Position numbers and translations under genes: made by a program. Source: Eutypella sp. D-1 (lineage: Eukaryota > Ascomycota > Sordariomycetes > Xylariales > Diatrypaceae). Taken from it: a stretch of DNA of 64,000 bases. Below, in pieces: positions 32,395 to 45,175 of this stretch (position 1 is its first letter; the number at the start of each line of letters is the position of its first letter). The notes under the pieces were generated by a model. It was not told where the DNA came from and made no database searches. It saw only the letters and a list, made by a program, of their open reading frames with translations. Location of the stretch: NCBI GenBank assembly GCA_023313575.1, contig JAJTTP010000005.1:434001-498000 (forward strand), given 5' to 3'.

Positions 32395-35300
32395 AAGGAA
32401 CAATCAGGATATTGCAGGGAGCGGTTGTAATTTGTGTCTCGGTATAATTACCGGTCTCCAGGTGATGCGGACAGTTGTTGGCGGAATAAGAGTAGGAAGA
32501 TGGAAAGAACGGATAGGTTATGGATGATATTGTGTGGATCTTTATGAAGATGATATTTCGCCAACGAATTGTAGTATTATTGGTCCTGTTCGGGTGTGCT
32601 GTGAAACGCATATATATAGTGATGGTGATGATAGTGATATGTAACAAGAACAAGAGGAATCGACAGAAGGTTAGTAAGAATAGAGAGACAGAGGGACCGA
32701 CCAGGCCGTTTCCACTTTTCCCGAAGGCAACTACGCAGTTGCCGGACAGCCAAAGTTCGGAGATGATTAGGAAGGTGCGAGCTCCAACCGGACTGGCCTA
32801 TATTTGTACTGAGGCCGTAGGCGGTTGCCTGAGGTTGCAGTGAACTCTGGTGACTTCTAGAGTATAAAGACGAAGCGTACCTGACTAAGTGCCTGGGTGG
32901 TTGGCAGATAGGTGTACCTAGTGTACCTACATAAGGTACGCAAGTAACCTGTAAAGCCATCCGATGGAACGAATAGCATGCTACCTATATACATACCTAC
33001 CTAGGTAGACGCTGTTGCCAGGTCATTGATGTGGCTCCGCACTGGCTGATTAGGCGGCCCCTATTTATATTCTAACACCTGGGCCTTTAACCTTTCGACC
33101 TTCTTTCTTCGTCACCGCCGGCCATCACTATGACCTCGATATCATAGCCATACTAATCACTATATGGATATATTCACTGGTATTCCGTCCGTCACAAAGT
33201 GGCTTTGAGGTTATGTTCTCCTTTTTCTGATTATCCCCAACGTATTGACTTGCATCATAGCCCGATTTCGTATCACTATTATCATCACGTGCGTGAGGTG
33301 CAACTGAGTGCAGCACCCAAGCACCCGGCAGTACTGGGAGGCCATCCCGTTCATCCCATTATGATGTTCACCCGCGAAGAACGACACATGCCGAGCCGTG
33401 GATGTTCATAGCCAGCTCGGTGCTGTGCCGTTGCTGGATCGTAATCCTCGTGTGTACCCGTACCTTCCCATCGCCACTTAGGACGTCAACTCGAGCAACT
33501 CTTTCGCTTCCGCAGAGGCCGATGTAACTACGGCGCGGCCCGCACAAATCTGGACAAAACCAACAACCCCCGCCTTGGATGATAACACCTGTTATCTCAA
33601 GATATCGGTATGATGTGAACCAGATTGGTGCTTGGGGCTACTACTATCATAATGCACGGCCGAGGATGTTGTCTTCTATGAAGGCCTGCTCGAGGTCGAC
33701 GTAAAGGGCTTTGAGCACAACATCGCATTTCCTTCCGAATAGGTGTTCGTTCCACATAGCAGCATGCCGCCAATTTCGCTTTACTAGAATCACAGTGAAA
33801 CGACCTGGATGTAGACAAGACTCGAGCACATTGTGATATCTGAGACTGTTTCTTGAGGCTATCCGCTGATCAGTAAGGTGGAATATTGTGTTTACATACG
33901 TATATTGACCAGACCGGGTTTCTGGGATTGGGAGACATATCACACGTGCATTGCATATCTGCTATACTCTTACATCGTACCGTGTAAGCTACCATATGTC
34001 AGTACTACCAATTGTGAGTATCAGCAGCTGCGCTCATGAGGATAGTGTTGACGCCAGCATTATGTCTTGTATGCCTAGTTAGGTACGTATATTAGACCTT
34101 GGCAAGACCAGGGCCTCGACCTGTCTGGATACCTCCATAGGTATGCGATCCTCCATTGACCCATGCAAGCTTCGGCGTAAAGAACAATGAGGGGGTACTA
34201 CCACGTACGTATATTACGGTGAACAAAAAGAAATTATGAACAATACCTGCCAGCCCGCTGCATACCTGCATACCTACGATGGCATAGTTACTTCGATCTG
34301 GCTCAATTGTAGACCATCCCTAGATCAGATCGGGAAGGTCGACTCATCATGCAGTGGGTGGCGCTCCGGGATGATGCAGGCTATAACATTAGGTAGGACC
34401 CGACAAGTCCACCCGACAAGTCCAGCAAGTTCGTATTCGTCATTCGACTTCGATATGGCTCTACATACAACTCTTATAATACCGCAGATACAGAACAGAC
34501 ATGTATTAGATCTAATTGTCGAACCGAACGTTCGAAGTAACTAAGGCTTCAGGAAGCCGTTGATTAAATATTCGCCGTTACCTAAGTTTTAGTTTCCTCG
34601 CTACAACGGCGGCGAAAGGGGCGGTCGGCGCCTTAACCAAACTACCTCTTAAATGGCTATCTCACAGGGGTAGTCAATTGTTAGTGCCGGGGTTCGGGCT
34701 TAACTAGATACGTACCCCGTAGTAAAAGATGAATAAGCAAGGAAGGACATGATATCTTAGGCGTTCTTGCGTTGTGTGATAAATCCTTGTCACCGGGCAA
34801 GTGCGGAGAAAGAGACATCCCAGACATCCCAGCTTTCCCCACGATTCAAGGCGGTCCGCCGAGCCTTGACCCTTGGGTCATCATTTGCGAACATCTTATC
34901 AGCTCCTTGTCCACCAATCTACCACTAGAACCCACTAACTACACTACGCCTTGCACTAGACAGATAACGCTATTTTGCTACAAAGGGGGGCCTATAGAGG
35001 CAAGGGGGACGGATCTCATGGCAAGTGGTAGGGGCGGCCTAAGCCTAAATAAAGCCCACCACTACAGCACTACTGAGTATACCTACTTAGTTACTTAAGT
35101 ACAGTCACAGTTGGTCCCGATTGGACCGTTATTAGATCTCAGAAAAGACAACATCTTTTACCCTCCCACCCTCCTAATCACAAGCATTAGAGCTGTTCTA
35201 GCTAACGTCAGCACGCGACGAAATCACGATCATCCCTGTCGACCCCGTAGCCGTGCTTGCGTGCCTACAGATCGGTAGCTAGTCAGCTATGAGCTAGTTC

Positions 35301-35680
35301 CAACCGTCAGCTCAACTGATCCGCGACCAACCGAATGGGGCTCGACATCTCCGCTCGCATGCGACCCCCTGCAAATGCAGCATGTGGGCCATGGTTCTGG
35401 TAGAAGCGGACGCTACCCTCAAAGTAGAGAGAGACGGGGAGAAACGTTGCAGGCCTTCGAATGGGGACCGACGCGACGTACGGGATAGGTAATGGCGTGA
35501 TGTGATAGGCCCTTGTCAGCGAAAATAATAATATAAATAAGTGTTAACCCCCTCATGCCCCTCCCCTTCGCGCCATGCCACACTATTCGTGTGGGTTTTG
35601 CTTTCCTCAGAAACGTTCCCGGAGTGAAACGTAATAATCTCCTCGGACCTCCGTACGTGGTACCTACTTGAGTATTCAAG
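32395..35680. other. Long intergenic region, possible decayed coding sequence
   Basis: About 3.3 kb between divergent genes. An exact TACCTAGGTA palindrome lies at 32998-33007 and partial copies near 32920-32940. Around 33370-33480 (+) and 33650-33940 (-) short frames have coding-like composition, for example DVHSQLGAVPLLDRNPRVYP on the plus strand, but stops and missing starts prevent a gene call; they could be relics. The right end should contain the dipeptidyl-peptidase V promoter, with one TGATAG site at 35502-35507. Confidence 0.4.
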
Positions 35681-38047
35681 ATGCGGCCGACCTCGCGATT
35701 GCTGGCAGCCGTAGCTTCGGCTACGCTGTCCCGGGCTGCGCTCACGCCCGAGTCCATGCTGTCGGCAAACCGGTACGGCGAAGCCGTGCCGAACCCCTCA
35801 GGAGTTAGTTTCTACCAATAATTCCGCCATCCCCCGCCTCGTAGCTATGAAAATCGGGTTGACTTACCATGCTTTACTTTCAGGATTTCGCCCTCTTCAC
35901 TGTGTCTAAGTATTCTTTCGACACAAAGGAGACAACGTCTGCCTGGAAGAAGCTCGACCTGGCCACCGGCGACATCTCCGTGTGGTATAATGGCTCCGAT
36001 ATCTCTGAGGTCGTCTTCGTGGGGCCAAAGCCCTCCAGCATCCTCTACGTGAACGGTACCAATGAGGAGGGAGACGGTGGCATCAGCCTGTGGTCCGCCG
36101 ATGCGCTGGCACTCGAGAAAGCTAGTCTAGTCGCGTCGCTACCCGCGCCCTACGCTGGTTTAAAGGCGGCTCAGACATCTTCCGGGGACATCCACTTCCT
36201 CGTGTACGCCAAGGCCTATCCTAACGGTACCGCCTATAACGAGGCTCTGGTGGCGGAGCCAGCAAGCTCCGGCCGCGTCTATAGCTCCATCTATGTCCGG
36301 CACTGGGTAAGTGTCTCAGAGGTGGCGCCATGACGCGATCTATTCGTAACTAACGGAAACCTGCAGGATACTTGGCTCACCCCTGAGAGGAACGCCGTAT
36401 TTGGCGGTGTGCTGAAGGGAGGGAATGGCTCGTATGCTCTGTCCGGGGACTTGACCAACTACGTGACCGGCATCAGCAACGTCACGTCAGCGGAGAGCCC
36501 CTACGACCAATCGGACGAGAGCGACTACGACATCTCCCCTGATGGCAGCGCTATTGTCTTCAACACCAAAGACATCTCGTTGCCCCTGGCGAACTACACC
36601 AGCACGCAGATCTACTACGTGCCGTTCGACGGCACCGCGAAGGACGCTGTGCCCATCAACCCTAGGGGCGGCACCAAGTACCCGGACGCCCAGGGCGCGA
36701 CGACCACCCCGAGGTTCTCTCCTAATGGGAAGAAGATCGCCTACGTCCAGATGAACGGCATTTATTACGAGTCGGATCGCAACATTCTCTACGTTGCTGA
36801 CTCCAACCCGAAGGACTTTAACGTCACAAGGCTCGCAGGAGACTGGGACAGATCTCCCGATTCTCTGGCTTGGTCGCCGGACTCTGAAACAATCTACGTG
36901 GCTGCCCCGGATTTGGGCCGAGAGCGCATCTTCCCGATCCCCCTGTCGGCCGGCGACTCGTACGAGCCGAAGAACATCACGAACGAGGGCGTGCCCGCAG
37001 GCTTCCACGTTCTCCCTGACAACTCGATCCTCGTATCCGACTCCAAGATCTGGTCCAGTAGGGATATCTACACGGTAACGCCTGAGGGCGAGGTCGGCCA
37101 GACCTACTTCCAGGCCAACCTGGAGGACCCAGAGCTCAAGGGCCTGGGTCCTGAGATCGTTTCGGAGTTCTACTACTCGACCAACACGTCCGAGATAAAG
37201 CAGCAGGCGTGGATTGTGTACCCGGAGGGCTTTGACGAGAGCAAGTCGTATCCCCTGGCCTTCCTGCCGCATGGCGGGCCCCAGGGCGCCTGGTACAACA
37301 GCTGGAGCACCCGGTGGAACTTCAAGGTCTGGGCCGACCAGGGATACGTAGTCGTCGGGCCCAACCCCTCCGCGAGCTCGGGCTGGGGCCAGAACCTCAC
37401 CGACTCCATCCAGGGCCGCTGGGGCTCGTACCCCTACTGGGATCTCGTGCACGCGTGGAAGTACATCAACGAGACGCTGGACTATGTGGACACCTCCCGG
37501 GGAATCAACGCTGGCGCCTCGTTTGGCGGTTACATAACTAACTGGTAAGTTTCTATTCCAGCTGGCTTTCAGCCAATTCACCGCAGACAGACCGCTAACG
37601 GGTGATTGCGCGTACAGGATCCAAGGACAAGAGATGGGGCGCTGGTTCAAGGCGCTGGTGACGCACGACGGGAGCACGTCGACGCTGAACCAGTACGCCA
37701 GCGAAGAACTATGGTTCATGAACCACGACTTCCGGGGGCCGTTCAACGCCACGGGATTCCAGCCGGGATCGCCGTACTACGACTGGAACCCGCTGCTGCA
37801 CGTGGACCAGTGGGCGACGCCGCACTTCGTGATCCACAACGACCTGGACTACCGGCTGCCGGTGAGCGAGGGCATCCTGCTTTTCAACCTGTTGCAGACC
37901 CGCGGCGTGCCCAGCAAGTTCCTCAACTTCCCCGACGAGAACCACTGGGTCATCAAGCCCGAGAACAGCCTCGTCTGGCACAACGAGATCTTCAAGTGGA
38001 TCAACCACTACAGCGGCGTCAGCGGCGATGACTCCAGCCCTTACTGA
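35681..38047 (+). CDS. dpp5: Secreted dipeptidyl-peptidase V (S9 family)
   Basis: A secreted serine peptidase of the S9 prolyl-oligopeptidase clan that releases dipeptides from peptide N-termini outside the cell. Exons: 35681-35803, 35884-36306, 36367-37544 and 37618-38047, giving 717 residues, the usual DppV size. A signal peptide (MRPTSRLLAAVASATLSRAA) precedes LTPESMLSANRYG. The middle forms the beta-propeller (SPDGSAIVF, RFSPNGKKIAY, LAWSPDSETIYV). The hydrolase domain has HGGPQGAW, the nucleophile Ser567 in GASFGGY, the acid in HNDLDYRLP and the His in ENHWV, so the triad looks complete. Many N-x-S/T sequons fit a secreted glycoprotein. It is convergent with a secreted aminopeptidase gene 572 bp away. 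The first donor is GTTAGT and joins PSG to DFALFTVS. Confidence 0.95.
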
Positions 38048-38619
38048 AAAAAGAGTGGTTGCGGGTGGGTCGCCCGGGGACACGCCTCTGTAGGTAATAG
38101 TTAATTAATTGGCCTTCGAAGGTTGTTAATAAAATACCTAATTGGATCCAACGAATGACATAAGAAATTGACATTGCAAGTGAAATCGTAGCGTGACCTA
38201 TCCGGAGTACTCTTTCCATCGACGCTTTGGTATTCAAAGCCTCACTAATTAATCAGCTTGCGCTCTATAATGTTTGCACCTCCCCGAAGGCCAATGGGGC
38301 TGTGCAGCTGCTAAGGTGGCAGGACGCCCATGCATTAATTTCCAAGTGGGCAGACGTGCTTGCACCTAACCTTCACTCACAGCTGCACTCCTATCGCCTA
38401 GCTTCTTTCTCCTCATGCACCACGCAACTCGTTTCGTCCATTGAAAGCGGCTCATCTCCATTTTCAGTTCATGTGTGTACGAATCATGTATATTAACAGT
38501 ACTCATTAATACTACAAGACCTATGCTAGGTTCGAGTGTACAACAGGTATCGTTACGCTAAAAGCGGCATCACGCTCTCCCTCACCAGCTCGCCTGGTTT
38601 ACTCTCCCCACCCCGTGAT
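38048..38619. other. Short spacer between convergent secreted peptidase genes
   Basis: A 572-bp spacer shared by the 3' ends of the dipeptidyl-peptidase V and aminopeptidase genes. The first 120 bases are AT-rich (AATTAATTGG and AATAAAATACC), suitable for polyadenylation of the plus-strand transcript. No gene was seen. Confidence 0.5.
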
Positions 38620-40373
38620 CTACCACCTCGGCCTAAAGCGGCGCGACACCTGCTTGGGGTGGTGGTTGTAGACGGACTTGGGGCCGCGGAAGCCGGGGAT
38701 CCTGGGGGGCGCGAGGGCGGCGCGGGCGGCGATGCTGGCTGGGGCGACGGCGGCAGCGGCGGTGGCGTTGGAGCGGGGCGGGAAGCCGGACCAGGACTTG
38801 CCGTAGACGGCGACGGAGTGGGCGATGGCCTTGCTGGTGATCTCGAAGGCGTCGAGGGCGAGGTTGGTGACGTTGTCGGCGGCGGAGTGGTAGTTGGGGT
38901 CGTGCCACTTGCCGACCTCACCACCGAACAGCGCGGCCTGCTCCTCGGTCTTGATGCCGTCCGCGCCCGTGTCGAGGCCGCCCGACGGCACGCCCTTAGC
39001 AAGGAACGGGCCGTAGTCACTGCGGCCGTTAAACTCCGACGCTATGAACGGGATGTCCTTCGACTTGTAGTAGTCCTCGAACGTCTTCTCGGCCTCAGCC
39101 GAGCCCGCGGGCCCCGATAGGTTGAAGGCGCTACCGTCGCCATCGTAGATGCCGAGGACGTAGTTGGGAGATGCGATCATGTCGAAGTTCAGGTACAAGC
39201 GGATCTTCTCAAGCTCCTCCTCGGAGGTGATGTTAACGTAGTGCTCCCTGGAGTATGCCGTTAGTGTACCCTTGCTTATATCATCTTGACCTTGAAGACT
39301 TACGCGCCAAGAAGCCCCTCCTCTTCAGCCGTCCACCACGCGAACCGGACTTGGTTGTTGGTGCTGTACTTGGCAAGAGCCCTGCAGTCCCCTTGTTAGT
39401 CGACGTCACGTGCTTAAGATTCGTGTAATGTGCTTACTTGGCGACGGTAAGGATTCCGCAGGAGCCGCTGCCGTTGTCGTTGATACCGGGTCCCTTCTCT
39501 ACGGAGTCGCTGTGGGCGCCGAGGAAGAGCACGTTGTCGGGATCGCCGTTCTTGCTGGAGGCAACGACGTTGTAGCTCGTGGCGGCAGGGTCGACGTAGG
39601 CCCAGAACTCGCCGTCCGAAGTGACGGCGGTGCCGGCCTCGTACTCCTCGATCAGCCGCAGCCCGTCAGCCCGCGTAATGCCGGCGATGGCAACGAATTC
39701 GTTGGTCTCGCCGAGGGTGCCAGCGGCGGGGCCGACGTCGGCATTGTTATAGACGAGGGCGGCTACGGCGCCCGACTCGGTGGCGAACTGCACCTTCTCG
39801 GCGAAGGTACACTCGCCGCGCTGGACGAGAGCAACGGCGCCGTCGACCTCCGCGGGGAAGTCCTCGGCGGTGCAGCCGACGTTGGCCACGGGGACGACGG
39901 GCACATCGGACCAGGTGCCATTGCTAGAGAAGGAGAGGATCTCGGCCTCGAGCGCCTCGCCGTTGACGCTGAGCGCGTTCACGCTCTGCTGCGTGGCCTC
40001 GGTGGTGAACTCCTGGAGCTCGATGTCGTAGTAGTCGCCGACGGACTCGAGCTGCTCGACGAAGTACTTGACGGAGTTGTGGTGCCCCTCGCTGCCGTGG
40101 ACGCGGTTGCGGCGCGACGTGGCATAGGCGATGTCCTCCAGATCCTGGGCGCACTGCAACAGGTCGTCGATGTTGACCGCCTCGACCAGAAGTTCCTACC
40201 AACACACCATACTGATTAGTCCCCCAAGAGTGTGCCGGAGTCCAATTACGAGGTTTCTATCTTACATCATCCACCAACGGCAGTTGGGTATCATAGGAGG
40301 ATCGGCGGATCGGCTCGGCGTTGCTGGCCACGGCCAGCAGCGCCACTGTCAGGGCAGAGCCGGTAGTCTTCAT
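38620..40373 (-). CDS. lap2: Secreted M28 aminopeptidase with PA domain (leucine aminopeptidase 2/aminopeptidase Y type)
   Basis: A zinc exopeptidase that removes N-terminal residues from extracellular peptides. Exons: 40373-40266, 40195-39438, 39381-39304 and 39247-38620, giving 523 residues. A signal peptide (MKTTGSALTVALLAVASNA) starts the protein. Residues about 120-250 form the protease-associated domain (ALVQRGECTFAEKVQFA). The M28 metal ligands are visible: His and Asp in GAHSDSVEKGPGINDNGSGS, the catalytic Glu in TAEEEGLLG, Asp in YLNFDMI and His in NYHSAADN. After the catalytic domain there is an Ala-rich then basic tail of about 50 residues ending RRFRPRW, longer than I expect. Three HGATAR sites lie upstream (40464, 40687, 40739), so nitrogen control is possible. 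Three introns are 56-70 nt. It faces the dipeptidyl-peptidase V gene tail to tail. Confidence 0.93.
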
Positions 40374-40463
40374 GGCGGCGATGTCAGGTTGCGGAAGATG
40401 CAAGGTGATCAACTAACTACAAGCAGAAAAACGAGAGACGCGCTGCTGAAAGCGAAAGAGCAA

Positions 40464-40744
40464 CGATAAAGGTTAACTCCTCAACTACCTTAGGCAGCAA
40501 TTATGTATAGGCGAAAGCGAGCGACAGAAGGAACTGGACTTCGTCCCCGGATCAAGGAGAGGCGTGTGCCCGATGACTGTATATGATCATGTCCTATAGC
40601 AGATGTTGTGAACCGGGGCCCCGAAGACGCGATCTCGTGAAAGGAACAATAACCCCTGGTCTCCACGGCCATCGAAGGCTTGGCGGCGATAGGTTTTATG
40701 CAGGCATGGGATAGAATTAATTTGGTGATGTTGTTTTCCGATAA
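40464..40744. promoter_or_regulatory. Group of three GATA-factor motifs upstream of the aminopeptidase gene
   Basis: CGATAA at 40464-40469, CGATAG at 40687-40692 and CGATAA at 40739-40744 match HGATAR, the site of fungal AreA-type nitrogen regulators. They lie 91-371 bp before the start codon of the secreted aminopeptidase. Short motifs such as these also arise by chance. Confidence 0.3.
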
Positions 40745-43095
40745 GAGACATCGTGGGACCACCCTGGCCAAGCCTGGGATGATATTCCCCTCCATGGTGT
40801 ATCCCCACGACATCGCTATGGCCTCCCCCGATATGGAGACATGCCCGGAAGGCGCAATGTGACACACCTGTTCTATCCAGTATCGTTTATACCGAGGATC
40901 TGCAATGCCAAGGCTGGGATAGTATCCATTTCTAGCCAAGCCCAGTTGCTATTCACTCCCTACTATTAGGGACGCACAAAATGATGGAAAGTCCCACCAG
41001 TCAAGATGGTTCCTGCGACCCAGCGCAGCGTATTCGGCGGGCAAATGATTTCCTAAAATGATCAATGAAGAAGAAAAAAACGACTCTGGTATAGTATGCG
41101 AATTACTTAAGTATTCCACTGTCACTTACTTACTACCAGATCATGGTACCTAGGTAGTGCTCTTATGTTCAGGGGAAATAACGCCAGACTTAAACAAGCT
41201 TAAACAAGCTTACGCCAAGTCTGGCTATAGGGGAAACGGTCTAAAATCGGGAAACCCACGTTGCTGCTCCTATCCTGGCTTCATGGCCATCAGCCAGCAT
41301 ATACGGATCCCGGCCTCCGAAACCAGCATAGCGGCGGCGGCAGCAGCAACAGCAGCAGCAGGAACCCGAGGCAAAGCGGGAATACGCTAAAGCACCTGGG
41401 GATGTGATACCTTGTTGCCGATGCATAGTACTCCGTATACATGAATGGTTTCCCTGCGTATGTGCTTAACCACCTAGGGGGAAAAAAGAGTAGAATATTT
41501 GCCGGACTCCCGGCCTGACACCTCCGCAGAGTAACCCCGACACTGCCTCGGGACACAAGATGTGCACATGTCACGCAACTAAGTAAGACAGTCGGAGAAG
41601 GAGAAGCGGGAGGAAAGACGAGGGCGTCGGTGCAACAAGGCGGCATCACGTCACGACATTGTGACGCTGTTATCGGTTCCGCAAATTTTTAGTCAGTTCA
41701 GGAGGGTATGTGCAGTGTCGGACTGAAGAAACAAACGGAAAAGCTATCCCCACACAACTTAGCTTAACGGAGGAGCGGTTGAACGCAAAATCAGCGGCAC
41801 GGCAATGGATCACGTCAATCAATCCGTGCGCCTTAAACACCATGCCATGCCGAAGCCGAGCAGCCCGAAGCCGATGCTAGATATCTACCTATGTAGGTAC
41901 CTAGGAAGTATTCCTGGGTTGAATGTGACTTTTATACGTATCGAACAATAATTCCCTTCTTTGTGCAATTTAGTTGAGGTTCCCGCGGGCCCGGGATACT
42001 TAAGACCCGACTGATAGAGATGCCATCTATAGATCTTACCTATTACTATACAAACCCAAATGCAGTTAGGTGATACTTTAAATTCCTCGGAGAGACTCTT
42101 TTGGTCTCCTCACCGATCGATTATCCACAGAAGAAGCAGCCAAAGCCATTCTAGGTACTGTACAGCTGCAGGCGCAGCCCGTCAGCCTGCTCTCCTGCTG
42201 TGCCACCAGGCCACTCGATAAATTGAAGTTGGAAGCCGATGGAAAAGCTCAACAGCTTGCAACTTCCAGCTGGCAAAATGCATGCATGCGCTGCAGGATG
42301 ATCACGGAGGGGCCGACCCCGGGCTACCAATCAGGCGAGCTGGATTGCCGTGGTGAAGAGGCCTATCCAATGGTAATTTAGCGATTCCGGAGCACTCGAT
42401 TAGGTAGGTCAGGTACCTATTTAGGTACATACGGCTTGAATAGAGTGTCTCCGAGCTGCTCCGTTGGATTATCTAATTACTGGAGAAGGTGTGTTTTTGA
42501 AACTTGGTGATGATGATTGGCCAATGTTTAAAAAGAGGGGATACTTGGTCGGCTAGAATCAGACGGCGGATGCCGACAGCCAGCTGTCATCAACGGGATG
42601 TGGGGCATCGGAGTCTCTTGCTAGTGGGCAATTGAGGCAGTTTCATAAAGTTCGCCCCAGCCCCAGGCCCCCGGAGAGTTTGAGGGTCTTAGACACGCCG
42701 GCTATGATTTGCCAATACATGTGCACCAAGTACTCCGGAGTAACTTAGTGAGAATAGTGATAATTCTAGAATTACGAAATGCCATAGTTAATCTTTTCTC
42801 TTTTCTTTCTTCTCACATGAACTCTTACATATAATAACCAAGTCCGAACCCCTCCGTCTGCCGCCCAACCCTCCTTCACGACAGCTTTTTCCTTGTTTGT
42901 GTCCAGTGTGGGCTTGACTTTTTTCTTTTTTTTTTCTTTTTTTTTTCTTATTTGGCCTGCCTCTGCCACCATACTATTTTCCACATCACCAGTGTCTCAC
43001 TCACTCAATCCGGCTGAAATTCAGCTTTTCATTCCGTCCCGAGTCTGACTGAATTCAAATCCAATCGCAACCACAAACCACAACTTAGGACAAAC
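40745..43095. other. Divergent promoter region between aminopeptidase and ALA dehydratase genes
   Basis: The region between the starts of the aminopeptidase and ALA dehydratase genes has no credible gene. It holds an exact TACCTAGGTA palindrome at 41147-41156, a one-mismatch copy at 41898-41907 and further partial copies near 42400-42430. It also has a GCGGCGGCAGCAGCAACAGC run at about 41331-41370. A minus frame at 40490-40939 lacks an ATG start and family features. Confidence 0.45.
42918..42952 (+). promoter_or_regulatory. Pyrimidine tract upstream of the ALA dehydratase gene
   Basis: A run of almost only T with a few C, about 145 bp before the ATG. Such CT tracts are common just upstream of transcription starts of well-expressed fungal genes. 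That role is inferred, not shown. Confidence 0.35.
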
Positions 43096-44341
<1,246 letters not shown>

Positions 44342-45175
44342 AACGAGCTCGCTCTATCGTCTCCTGAAGAGGGGGAATCATGGCGTTGGGATTTACGGGT
44401 CTTTCTTCCTTGTTAGAAATGGAAACGGTGTTCAAAGGGAATTGGGCAAGGCGCTGGTGTCTACCTTCACGGTATTTTCTTTCCGTTTCGGCATCGTATA
44501 TTCGTTTCCGTCACGATCCTTATGTATATACCATGACACGAAAAGATAGTTCAGGGGGGTCATGACATGGTATGGCGTAGCATAACATATATCAATGGCA
44601 TAAAAGGAAATCACGGCTCAGTATCTTCTCACGAAATAGCTTGTCATTATCGTGGCACTTGCAATTCGCTCGCTGCATACATAATTCCCGCTTGCCTTGG
44701 AGCCCTTGCAAGCCACTGCCTCCCGACTGGCTGTTGGGCGCATGGTATCATCCCATGTATACCACGAGCTATCTACGTCAGAAACCTTGGTGTATTTGAA
44801 GAGACAATACGCCTCTCTCTGTTCGAGACATTTCATCTGGGACCACGTGAGCCGAACGAACGAACGGGTTGGCTGACGTGCCAACGACCGATGGCTTTCC
44901 GTAATGGCAACACCCCCACTAAATACGTAACACCAATTGAAAACATTGAAAACAAGGACCAAACAGCATTAGCACAATAGACAAAAACAAGAAAACATCG
45001 AATAAATCCACCATACAGCAACTTGAAGTCCATCGTTCGTTCATTCTTTCGACATAATTCTGTACGGCGGAACCTCCCCCTCCCACCCCCCTTTCTTTTC
45101 GATCCATTTCTGACACCTGCCATTTTCCTAACAGCAAGCCCTGACCGCACGACCGGCCGGCCGAACCACACAACC
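44342..45175. other. Intergenic region downstream of ALA dehydratase
   Basis: About 830 bp between two plus-strand genes. It should contain the ALA dehydratase 3' end and the promoter of the small cysteine-rich gene. A pyrimidine-rich stretch at about 45070-45105 precedes the latter. No other gene was seen. Confidence 0.5.

Noticed and set aside
38520..38560. Possible tRNA B-box (GGTTCGAGT)
   Set aside because: The bases after it do not complete the GGTTCGANNCC consensus, and no cloverleaf could be built around it. No tRNA gene was recognised by eye anywhere in the window; a tRNAscan run would be decisive.
40490..40939. Minus-strand open frame of 149 codons upstream of the aminopeptidase gene
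   Set aside because: No ATG at its start, no recognised motif, and it overlaps the probable promoter with GATA motifs.
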